From Bacteroidaceae bacterium (GTDB taxonomy: Bacteria > Bacteroidota > Bacteroidia > Bacteroidales > Bacteroidaceae), in the NCBI GenBank assembly GCA_016302435.1, contig JAEDNQ010000142.1, positions 1 to 5,745 on the forward strand: DNA of 5,745 nucleotides. The letters run 5' to 3'. The notes beneath the pieces are model-generated. The model saw only the letters and a list, made by a program, of their open reading frames with translations, ran no database searches and had not been told where the DNA came from. Shown here piece after piece: positions 1 through 5,745 of this stretch. Each line of letters begins with the position of its first letter. The first letter of the stretch is position 1. Position numbers and translations under genes: made by a program.

Positions 1-1528
1 GTTTGTTGCTCTTGTCGAGGTCACCCTTAGTAGTGAGCGACGAACGCACCTGAGATGGAATCTCCACATTATTATATCCATATATGCGGAGCACCTCCTC
101 TACGACATCGCAAGGCTTCTTCACGTCCACCCTGAAGGCAGGAGCCTTCACCTTCATCTGCTTCTCGTCGGCGGATAGTATCTCAAAGCCGAGGCTCACC
201 AGTATGCTGTGGACCGTCTCAGTAGGGATGACCTTGCCGATGAGGTCGTTGACATACTCATAGTCCACGTCGATGACAGCATCCTGAGGCAGACAGTCAT
301 TCTTCACGTCCACAATCTGCATGCTCACCTCTCCACCAGCCAACTGCTGAGCGAGGATGGCAGCCTGCTTTATGGCATATATCTGTCCGTCTGGGTCGAT
401 GCCGCGCTCAAAGCGGAAGCTCGCGTCAGTCTGCAAGCCATGGCGACGAGCACTCTTGCGAATCCATGTTGGGTTGAAATAAGCACTTTCGAAGAGCACA
501 TTCTTCGTAGTCTCATAAGTGCCGCTACCCTTGCCTCCAAAGACACCAGCTATACACATGGCGTCCTCAACGTTGCAGATAGCCAGGTCGCGGTCGCTCA
601 GCTTGTGCTCCTCCCCGTCGAGAGTGACAAAAGGAGTGCCCTCAGCCATAGTCTTCACCACTACCTTGCCTCCCTTGACCATGTCAGCATCGAAGCAGTG
701 GAGCGGCTGTCCGTAAGCCATCATCACATAGTTGGTGATGTCCACGATATTGTTGATAGGGCGCAGTCCTATAGTGGTGAGTCGGTCCTTGAGCCACTTA
801 GGACTCTCCTTGACCTCACATCCCTTCACCGACACGGCACAGTAGCGAGGACAAGCCTCCTTAGCCACCACCTCCACGTCAAACTTCAGGTCTTCACTCT
901 TGACCTCAAAAGCGTCGGTCGACGGACGGTGGAGAGCCGTCTCATATCCGTTTTGCTTCAGATAAGCATACAGGTCGCGCGCCACTCCCCAGTGCGAACA
1001 AGCGTCAGAGTGGTTGGGCGTGATGTCCACCTCTATGACGAAGTCACTCTCCAGTCCGTAGTACTCAGCCGCAGGCGTGCCCACGACAGCATCCTCAGGC
1101 AGCACAATGATGCCGTCATGGCTTGTGCCTACACCTATCTCGTCCTCGGCACATATCATGCCGTTAGACTCGATGCCGCGCAACTTGCTCTTCTTTATTG
1201 TAAACTCCTTGTCGCCATCGTAGAGCACACAACCGAGCTGTGCCACGATGACCTTCTGTCCAGCAGCCACATTGGGCGCGCCACAGACAATCTGCTCTAC
1301 CAGGCCATTGCCCTCGTCGACCGTCGTCACGTGCATGTGGTCACTATTAGGATGAGGCTCGCATGTAAGCACCTGACCTACTACAAGACCCTTGAGGCCG
1401 CCCTTGATAGACTGCACCTCTTCTACTGCTTCAACCTCAAGGCCTATGCTGGTGAGCGCCTTGCCCACCTCCTCTGCCGACAAGTCAAAGTCGACATACT
1501 CCTTGAGCCATTTGTACGATATATTCAT
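1..1528 (-). CDS. pheT: Phenylalanine--tRNA ligase beta subunit, N-terminal 509 residues (3' end outside window)
   Basis: This is the beta chain of the alpha2-beta2 cytoplasmic enzyme that charges tRNA-Phe. Translated from the minus strand it starts MNISYKWLKEYVDFDL, a typical PheT start. An OB-fold tRNA-binding domain follows at about residues 44-155, with GLVVGQVLTCEPHPNSD, VCGAPNV and GMICAEDEIG. The B3/B4 region, at about 210-390, carries LRPINNIVDITNYVM, GQPLHCFDAD, AGVFGG and ASFRFERGIDP; in the family it forms the editing site. The B5 domain, at about 403-480, ends in DVVEEVLRIYGYN, with the acidic residues typical of B5. The family usually has about 800 residues, so roughly 300 C-terminal residues (catalytic-like core and anticodon-binding domain) lie beyond the left edge. 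No frameshift or internal stop was seen. The ATG at 1528-1526 was chosen because the protein begins at the family's usual start; no clear Shine-Dalgarno precedes it, which is common in Bacteroidetes. pheS is not adjacent on the upstream side. Identification is secure. Confidence 0.97.
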   Translation of the reverse strand, partial: MNISYKWLKEYVDFDLSAEEVGKALTSIGLEVEAVEEVQSIKGGLKGLVVGQVLTCEPHPNSDHMHVTTVDEGNGLVEQIVCGAPNVAAGQKVIVAQLGCVLYDGDKEFTIKKSKLRGIESNGMICAEDEIGVGTSHDGIIVLPEDAVVGTPAAEYYGLESDFVIEVDITPNHSDACSHWGVARDLYAYLKQNGYETALHRPSTDAFEVKSEDLKFDVEVVAKEACPRYCAVSVKGCEVKESPKWLKDRLTTIGLRPINNIVDITNYVMMAYGQPLHCFDADMVKGGKVVVKTMAEGTPFVTLDGEEHKLSDRDLAICNVEDAMCIAGVFGGKGSGTYETTKNVLFESAYFNPTWIRKSARRHGLQTDASFRFERGIDPDGQIYAIKQAAILAQQLAGGEVSMQIVDVKNDCLPQDAVIDVDYEYVNDLIGKVIPTETVHSILVSLGFEILSADEKQMKVKAPAFRVDVKKPCDVVEEVLRIYGYNNVEIPSQVRSSLTTKGDLDKSNK

Positions 1529-1576
1529 ATTGTGATGAGTTAAATGAAATTCTATGCTGAAGAAAGTATTGCCAGC

Positions 1577-1615
1577 ACGCGAACACATGCGCCTGCACAT
1601 GAGCGCACATCGCGT
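1577..1615 (-). promoter_or_regulatory. GC-rich hairpin in the pheT 5' leader
   Basis: Inside the predicted pheT leader, 1577-1582 pairs with 1610-1615 (6 bp, ACGCGA with TCGCGT on the plus strand). After a three-base bulge (1583-1585), 1586-1592 pairs with 1603-1609 (7 bp in the minus-strand RNA, two of them G-U). The loop is ten bases (1593-1602). The hairpin ends about 48 bases before the start codon and has no U tract after it, so it is not a simple intrinsic terminator. It does not resemble a T-box that I can recognise. It could stabilise the leader, bind a regulator, or have no function. Confidence 0.4.
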
Positions 1616-1634
1616 ACATAACAAAAAAACGATG

Positions 1635-1665
1635 CAAAGTTACAAAAAATATTTTTACCAGCAAT
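1635..1665 (-). promoter_or_regulatory. pheT: Bacteroidetes-type promoter for pheT
   Basis: On the minus strand TAACTTTG (1642-1635) matches the Bacteroidetes primary sigma -7 consensus TAnnTTTG exactly. An ATTG (1665-1662) lies 19 bases upstream, matching the -33 TTG element and its usual spacing. Transcription would start near 1628, giving a leader of about 100 bases before the pheT ATG. The match and spacing are seen directly; promoter activity is inferred. Confidence 0.75.
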
Positions 1666-1823
1666 GCCCAACACACCTATTAGAAGCGATTTTCAGTCAA
1701 ATGGCACGAATAATTTGGGCAAAATGCAACAAAACACCCTTTATATAGTCTCCAAAAAGCCAAATACCACACTCACAGAGCACTTTTTCTACAGGAACAG
1801 ACAGTCATAAACAGAAAAATCAT

Positions 1824-1831
1824 TATATTTG
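1824..1831 (+). promoter_or_regulatory. malQ: Probable -7 element of the malQ promoter
   Basis: TATATTTG matches the Bacteroidetes -7 consensus TAnnTTTG exactly. No TTTG or TTG is found at the expected 19-21 bases upstream, where the sequence reads about ACAG, so the -33 element is weak or absent and the promoter may need an activator. The predicted transcript begins near 1838, giving a leader of about 54 bases before malQ. The downstream DUF5715 gene probably shares this transcript. Confidence 0.55.
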
Positions 1832-1880
1832 CAACAGAAATACACATTCCGTCAAACCAACTAAACCACGCGTATATAAA

Positions 1881-1885
1881 AAGGA
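1881..1885 (+). promoter_or_regulatory. malQ: Ribosome binding site of malQ (AAGGA)
   Basis: AAGGA sits six bases before the ATG at 1892. An in-frame TAA at 1877-1879 lies just upstream, so the reading frame cannot be extended and 1892 is the first available start. This is the only recognisable Shine-Dalgarno-like motif among the four gene starts in the window. Confidence 0.6.
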
Positions 1886-1891
1886 ACAACC

Positions 1892-4579
1892 ATGAAACTG
1901 AGATTCAACATCGAATACCACACCCAATGGGGTGAAGACATAAGAGTCCTTCTCACAAAGATAGACCGCAACGGCAACAAGAAAGACACCAAGGAGTGCC
2001 TTCTCGACACCTACGACGGCAAGACATGGGAAGGCGAAGCAACTTTCCAGGCCACCAACACATCATCCATCGAATACAAGTACGCCATGTACCGCAACGG
2101 CCAGCTCGTCTGGACAGAATGGGACGTGGCTCCCCACCGCCTCAAACTCGATGGCGTCACCACGTGCTACATCGTCTCCGACCAGTGGCGTCCCATCCCC
2201 GACGACCTGCCACTCTTCTCCTCTGCCTATACCGAGTGCGTAGGAGTCAAGAACGACGGATATGACGGACTCGACACCCTCTTCTCCTCCACCCTTCAGC
2301 TTCGCGTCGTAGAGCCACGCCTTCGCAATGGCGAATACCTCGCCATCTGCGGCAGCACGCCCCAGCTCGGCGAGTGGAAGCGCCCCAAGCGCATGACGCT
2401 CATCAACCTCCAGGAGTGGGCCATCAACATCGACTCCGAACTCCTCTACGACGAGGCCGAATACAAATACGTCATCGTCGACCACGAAGGCAACATACTC
2501 CGATGGGAAGAGAAAAACAACAGGCGGCTCAGGAGCCCACGCCTACAGCCATGCCAGATGTGGGTCAAGACCGACTCCCGACCAGCCTTCAGCCGCGACA
2601 GCTGGAAGGCAGCAGGAATTGTCATCCCCGTCTTCTCCCTCCGCTCCGCCAAGAGCTACGGAGTGGGCGACTTCGGCGACCTCAAGACCATGATACAGTG
2701 GGCCGTCAAGACAGGCATGCACGCCATCCAGATACTGCCCATCAACGACACCATGATGAACGGAGACTGGAAAGACTCCTACCCCTACAACTCCATCTCC
2801 ATCTTCGCCTTCCATCCCCTCTACTGCGACATCAACGCCCTCCCGCGCCTCAATGACCGCCTCGCCATGGAGAAGTTCATGATGAAGCAGCAAGAGCTCA
2901 ACCGACTCTCCCAGATAGACTACGAAGCCGTCATAAAGCTCAAGATGGACTACCTCCGCCTCGCCTACCAGCAAGAAGGAAAAACAGTCCTCGCCGACCC
3001 CGACTTCCTCGCCTTCATGGAAGACAACAAAGACTGGCTCGTGCCCTATGCCGCCTTCTCCCACCTGCGCGACACCTACGGCACACCCGACTTCAACACA
3101 TGGCCACAATACGCCACCTACGACAAGAAGCAAATAGCCAAGCTCACCTCACCCTCATCGCCCGACCACGACAAGATAGCACTCTACTTCTACATACAGT
3201 ACAAGCTCCACCTTCAGCTCGTCGACGTCCGCCAGACAGCCAGAGCCAACGGAGTCATCATCAAGGGCGACATACCCATCGGCATCTCACGCACAAGCGT
3301 AGAGGCATGGTCACAACCACAACTCTTCAACATGAACGGACAGGCAGGAGCTCCACCAGACGACTTCTCCGTCAACGGACAAAACTGGGGCTTCCCCACC
3401 TACAACTGGGACGCCATGGCCCAAGACGGCTACCAGTGGTGGGTCAGACGCTTCCAGAAGATGGCAGAATACTTCGACGCCTACCGCATCGACCACGTCC
3501 TCGGCTTCTTCCGCATATGGGAGATACCACTTCACTCAGTCCACGGGCTGCTCGGACAGTTCTCCCCTGCCATACCTATGAGCGTCAATGAGATAGAAAG
3601 CTACGGCATACGCTTCAATGCCGAGTTCATGACACGCCCCTACATCACCGACCACACCCTGGAGCACATCTTCGGCTACAAGGCCGACCTCGTCAAGACA
3701 CTCTATCTCGACCCACGCACCGACGGACGCTACGACCTCAAAGCCGAATATGCCAGCCAGCGAAAGATAGAGGCAGCCTTCGCCGGCAAGACCGACGAGG
3801 ACAGCATCAACCTGCGCGAAGGACTCTATGCCCTCGCCTCATGCGTGCTCTTCGTGCCCGACCGCAACTCCCTCGACGTCTTCCATCCACGCATATCAGC
3901 CCAGAACGACTTCGTCTACCAAGCCCTCCCACACCACGAGCGCGAAGCCTTCAACCGCCTCTACAACGACTACTTCTACCGTCGCCACAACCAGTTTTGG
4001 TACGACGAGGCCATGAAGAAACTCCCCGTCCTCACACAGAGCACACGCATGCTCGTATGTGCCGAAGACCTCGGCATGGTGCCCGACTGTGTGGCATGGG
4101 TCATGAACAACCTCAAGATACTCTCTCTCGAAATCCAGTCCATGCCAAAGCAGCAAGGCCTCGCCTTCGGACAGCTGTGGCAGAACCCCTACCGCTCCGT
4201 GGCGACCATATCCACACACGACATGTCCACCCTTCGCATGTGGTGGGACGAAGATGCAGCAAGAGCTCAACGCTACTACAACCTCGCCCTCTACAAAGAC
4301 GGCACAGCCCCCCACCCTGCTCCAGGATGGCTCTGCGAGGAGATAGTCTCAGCCCACCTCTTCTGCCCCTCAGCCCTCACGCTCCTCTCCTTCCAGGACT
4401 GGCTCTCCATCGACGAAGACCTTCGCCTGCCCGACGCCAATGCCGAGCGCATCAACATACCAGCCAACCCACGCCACTACTGGCGCTACCGCATGCACCT
4501 CAGCTTAGAACAACTCATGTCAGCCACCAAGCTCAACGCCAAGATAAAGGCCATGATAGAAAACTCAGGCAGAGCATAG
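1892..4579 (+). CDS. malQ: 4-alpha-glucanotransferase (amylomaltase), GH77, DPE2-like with two N-terminal CBM20 domains
   Basis: This GH77 enzyme moves alpha-1,4-glucan segments between maltodextrins and releases glucose; it has no signal peptide and should act in the cytoplasm on maltodextrins or glycogen. It has 895 residues, against about 500-700 for ordinary MalQ. Residues 1-110 form a divergent CBM20-like domain, keeping WTEWDVAPHR around 74-82. Residues 135-215 form a canonical CBM20 with GSTPQLGEW (154-162) and RWEEKNNR (204-211), including the two starch-stacking tryptophans W162 and W205. The GH77 barrel runs from about 241 to 880, with SYPYNSISIFAFHPLY, GDIPIGIS (from 459) and AGAPPDDFSVNGQNWG (from 485). 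The catalytic set is complete: nucleophile D534 in YRIDHVLGF, acid/base E725 in CAEDLGMVP, and D777 in STHDMSTLR. D534 and E725 lie 191 residues apart, versus 47 in Thermus amylomaltase; the insertion of about 140 residues is the hallmark of DPE2-type enzymes. The next gene starts 16 bases after the stop, suggesting co-transcription. The family assignment is secure; the preferred in vivo acceptor glucan is unknown. Confidence 0.96.
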   Translation: MKLRFNIEYHTQWGEDIRVLLTKIDRNGNKKDTKECLLDTYDGKTWEGEATFQATNTSSIEYKYAMYRNGQLVWTEWDVAPHRLKLDGVTTCYIVSDQWRPIPDDLPLFSSAYTECVGVKNDGYDGLDTLFSSTLQLRVVEPRLRNGEYLAICGSTPQLGEWKRPKRMTLINLQEWAINIDSELLYDEAEYKYVIVDHEGNILRWEEKNNRRLRSPRLQPCQMWVKTDSRPAFSRDSWKAAGIVIPVFSLRSAKSYGVGDFGDLKTMIQWAVKTGMHAIQILPINDTMMNGDWKDSYPYNSISIFAFHPLYCDINALPRLNDRLAMEKFMMKQQELNRLSQIDYEAVIKLKMDYLRLAYQQEGKTVLADPDFLAFMEDNKDWLVPYAAFSHLRDTYGTPDFNTWPQYATYDKKQIAKLTSPSSPDHDKIALYFYIQYKLHLQLVDVRQTARANGVIIKGDIPIGISRTSVEAWSQPQLFNMNGQAGAPPDDFSVNGQNWGFPTYNWDAMAQDGYQWWVRRFQKMAEYFDAYRIDHVLGFFRIWEIPLHSVHGLLGQFSPAIPMSVNEIESYGIRFNAEFMTRPYITDHTLEHIFGYKADLVKTLYLDPRTDGRYDLKAEYASQRKIEAAFAGKTDEDSINLREGLYALASCVLFVPDRNSLDVFHPRISAQNDFVYQALPHHEREAFNRLYNDYFYRRHNQFWYDEAMKKLPVLTQSTRMLVCAEDLGMVPDCVAWVMNNLKILSLEIQSMPKQQGLAFGQLWQNPYRSVATISTHDMSTLRMWWDEDAARAQRYYNLALYKDGTAPHPAPGWLCEEIVSAHLFCPSALTLLSFQDWLSIDEDLRLPDANAERINIPANPRHYWRYRMHLSLEQLMSATKLNAKIKAMIENSGRA

Positions 4580-4595
4580 ACACAAGCAGCAACCA

Positions 4596-5591
4596 ATGAG
4601 AAACAATTACAGCCGCCCAAAGTTTCTGCTCACCTTCTGCATCTTCGTAGCCCTTGCTGCAGCCGTGCGCCACCTCTTCTCCATCGACATACCCATGAGA
4701 GAATTTCGCCACATAGAGACAGAACAACTCGCCTCCCTGCCCCACGACCACCGACCTGTCTACGTCGACACCACCCTCATAGAGGAATTGGAAGACAACG
4801 AAATTGCAGGCGACATGACAGACGAAGCTGATAGCGACATGGCAGACGAAGCTGATAACGACATGGCAGACGAAGCTGATAACGACAACTCCAATGAAGA
4901 CGATGACAACGCCAACGAAGACATTGACAAAGTCAACGAGGCAGATGGTGATATGACCAACGAGGCAGGAGACAAGCCTGGCGCAGACAGCCACAAGCCC
5001 CTCCGACGTCGCCACAACCGCATCAAGGGCGTATGGAGCTACGACAAGTGCTTCCCCGACCTTCAGGACACACAGATAATAGCCGCAGAGAAAAACGGCA
5101 TCACACCTGTCCGCAGCCGGCAAGAAGCAGAAACTCACGTCAAGCAACACACCCTCGTCAACATCACCCACTCACCCTACTACGTTGTCGACGACCTCAC
5201 CCACTCCATGCCCTATCTCGTGCCCAAAGCACACCACATGCTCAACACCATAGGCATCAACTTCATCGACTCCTGCATGGCTAAGGGAGTGCCCGTCCAC
5301 CTGCTCATGGTCACCTCCGTCCTTCGAACAGCCGACGACGTGGCAAAACTGCAACGTGGCAACCAAAACGCCACGACCAACTCCTGCCACTGCTACGGAA
5401 CGACCGTCGACATAGCCTACAACCGCTTCCTCCCCGTGGCAGGAGGCTACACACCCCGTGTACCACTGCTCCGCTGGGACGAACCCATGAAGCGCATACT
5501 CTCCGAAGTCCTCTTCGACCTCAGAAACCAAGGACTCTGCTACGTCAAGTACGAACGAAAGCAAGGATGCTTCCACCTCACCTGCAGGTAA
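4596..5591 (+). CDS. Membrane-anchored DUF5715-family protein, M15/LAS peptidase-like, with acidic repeat linker
   Basis: The protein has 331 residues. Residues 1-10 are basic and are followed by a hydrophobic helix at about 11-24, so it is probably a signal anchor facing the periplasm, or less likely a cleaved signal peptide. Residues 56-135 form an acidic Asp/Glu/Asn-rich linker with 8-residue repeats, followed by a basic patch (LRRRHNRIKG, 136-145). The C-terminal domain (146-331) matches what I recall of DUF5715: WSYDKCFPDL, THSMPYLVPKA, VTSVLRT and NSCHCYGTTVDIAYNRF. SCHCYGTTVD fits the SxHxxGxxxD zinc motif of M15/LAS D-alanyl-D-alanine peptidases, with H265 and D272 as ligands and H327 in CFHLTC as the likely third. 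The usual catalytic base is not evident: G324 lies where ExxH would place Glu, and C325 where HxH would place His. It could be a cell-wall peptidase with another base, or a binding protein. It follows malQ by 16 bases with no Shine-Dalgarno. Family recognition is fairly sure; activity is inferred. Confidence 0.85.
   Translation: MRNNYSRPKFLLTFCIFVALAAAVRHLFSIDIPMREFRHIETEQLASLPHDHRPVYVDTTLIEELEDNEIAGDMTDEADSDMADEADNDMADEADNDNSNEDDDNANEDIDKVNEADGDMTNEAGDKPGADSHKPLRRRHNRIKGVWSYDKCFPDLQDTQIIAAEKNGITPVRSRQEAETHVKQHTLVNITHSPYYVVDDLTHSMPYLVPKAHHMLNTIGINFIDSCMAKGVPVHLLMVTSVLRTADDVAKLQRGNQNATTNSCHCYGTTVDIAYNRFLPVAGGYTPRVPLLRWDEPMKRILSEVLFDLRNQGLCYVKYERKQGCFHLTCR
4812..4973 (+). repeat. Tandem 24-bp (8-residue) acidic repeat array inside the DUF5715-type gene
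   Basis: Three in-phase 24-bp units lie at 4812-4835, 4836-4859 and 4860-4883. Units 2 and 3 are identical and unit 1 differs at two bases. They encode DMTDEADS, DMADEADN and DMADEADN. Decayed units follow at 4884-4907 (DNSNEDDD) and 4908-4931 (NANEDIDK), then a shortened six-residue unit (VNEADG, 4932-4949) and a final DMTNEAGD (4950-4973). The pattern suggests duplication by slippage or unequal recombination, with recent copies at the 5' side. The product is residues 73-126, a flexible strongly acidic spacer between membrane anchor and folded domain. Confidence 0.9.
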
Positions 5592-5667
5592 GGCGGGAGC
5601 ATCCCTCTCCCCATTCTCCCAAAGAAGAAATCAACACATTCTGTTATTCTCCCCATCACCAAGCCAC
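5592..5667 (+). other. Short spacer between the DUF5715-type and DUF554 genes
   Basis: This 76-base spacer is C-rich. GGGAG (5595-5599) could pair with CTCCC (5607-5611), but no T run follows, so there is no convincing terminator. No TAnnTTTG element and no clear Shine-Dalgarno precede the next ATG. The downstream gene may therefore be read from the upstream transcript, but this is weak inference from absence. Confidence 0.5.
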
Positions 5668-5745
5668 ATGCTCGGATCCATCATCAACGCCACAACCATC
5701 ATAGCCGGAGGCACACTCGGAGCCCTCCTCAAGACTGGCATAGCC
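5668..5745 (+). CDS. DUF554-family membrane protein, first 26 residues (3' end outside window)
   Basis: The visible peptide begins MLGSIINATTIIAGGTLGAL and continues LKTGIA. This is the characteristic start of DUF554 proteins (E. coli YqgA type, usually about 230 residues): a first membrane helix with M-(L/V)-G-x-I-(I/V)-N-A, then a Gly-rich stretch and a Lys or Arg before the next helix. These are inner-membrane proteins of unknown function, sometimes suggested to be transporters. The ATG at 5668 fits the family's N-terminus exactly. It lies 76 bases after the preceding stop on the same strand. The family call rests on only 26 residues, but the pattern is distinctive. Confidence 0.75.
   Translation, partial: MLGSIINATTIIAGGTLGALLKTGIA

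Larger units (their letters stand above)
1529..1891. other. Divergent pheT / malQ intergenic region
   Basis: This 363-base spacer is distinctly more AT-rich than its flanks, except for the GC-rich pheT leader at about 1571-1615. It contains the minus-strand pheT promoter and leader hairpin and the plus-strand malQ -7 box and ribosome binding site. The stretch 1666-1823 holds no recognisable gene, repeat or operator. Two short open frames here (minus strand from 1676, plus strand from 1554) look like chance: they resemble no family I know, and the minus-strand one runs into pheT out of frame. Confidence 0.8.

Noticed and set aside
209..1543. A 444-codon open frame on the plus strand, antisense to pheT
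   Set aside because: The opposite strand encodes an unbroken, well conserved PheT. The plus-strand translation is rich in His, Leu, Ser and Val, resembles no family I know, and is explained by codon bias of the real gene.
1485..1619. Possible upstream open frame in the pheT leader acting as a phenylalanine-sensing leader peptide (ATG at 1619-1617)
   Set aside because: It would encode about 44 residues with only three scattered Phe and no Phe run, and it runs into pheT out of frame, so it does not look like an attenuation peptide.
1711..1717. TAATTTG as a second plus-strand -7 element
   Set aside because: It is one base short of TAnnTTTG and lies 175 bases before malQ, while a perfect match exists at 1824.
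2543..3133. Long minus-strand open frames opposite malQ and the DUF5715-type gene (also 2063-2485, 3896-4315, 4533-5171)
   Set aside because: All lie opposite confident genes and show the Val/Glu/Gly-rich composition of reversed C-rich codons. The frame at 4533-5171 only mirrors the 24-bp repeats.
3841..4599. A 252-codon Arg/Pro/His-rich plus-strand open frame inside malQ
   Set aside because: It overlaps the GH77 catalytic region (E725 and D777 motifs) in another frame, and its composition is what C-rich codons produce out of frame.
5595..5611. Possible terminator after the DUF5715-type gene
   Set aside because: The stem is only five base pairs (GGGAG with CTCCC, 7-base loop) and no T tract follows.
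5606..5656. Direct repeat TCTCCCCAT at 5606-5614 and 5648-5656
   Set aside because: Nine bases of low-complexity pyrimidine in a C-rich spacer are easily expected by chance; there is no dyad symmetry or other sign of an operator.

Overview
The window looks like a chromosomal segment from a Bacteroidales bacterium, probably Prevotellaceae-like; the exact genus is a guess. Three things point there. The 4-alpha-glucanotransferase has the long form with two CBM20 domains. The next gene encodes a DUF5715-type exported protein, a family I know from Bacteroidetes. The promoter elements follow the Bacteroidetes pattern TAnnTTTG with an upstream TTG, and Shine-Dalgarno sequences are weak or absent apart from one AAGGA.

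Layout: positions 1-1528 hold the N-terminal 509 codons of pheT (phenylalanyl-tRNA synthetase beta subunit) on the minus strand, running off the left edge. Positions 1529-1891 are a 363-base divergent intergenic region. It carries a good pheT promoter and a GC-rich hairpin in the pheT leader on the minus strand, and a malQ -7 element on the plus strand. On the plus strand, malQ (1892-4579) is followed after 16 bases by a DUF5715-type membrane-anchored protein (4596-5591) with an acidic repeat linker. After a 76-base gap comes the first 26 codons of a DUF554-type membrane protein (5668-5745, cut by the right edge).

How the genes relate: pheT is a housekeeping translation gene transcribed away from the others. 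malQ acts in cytoplasmic maltodextrin/glycogen metabolism. The DUF5715 protein probably works in the periplasm, plausibly on the cell wall, and DUF554 is an inner-membrane protein of unknown role. malQ and the DUF5715 gene are close enough to share a transcript, but I see no obvious shared pathway.

No tRNA, rRNA, CRISPR array, insertion sequence or phage gene is visible, and I found no convincing new multi-gene system. The most interesting item is the DUF5715 protein. It has an M15/LAS-like zinc-site pattern without the usual catalytic base, four cysteines placed around the putative metal ligands, and an N-terminal linker that appears to have grown by tandem 24-bp duplication.
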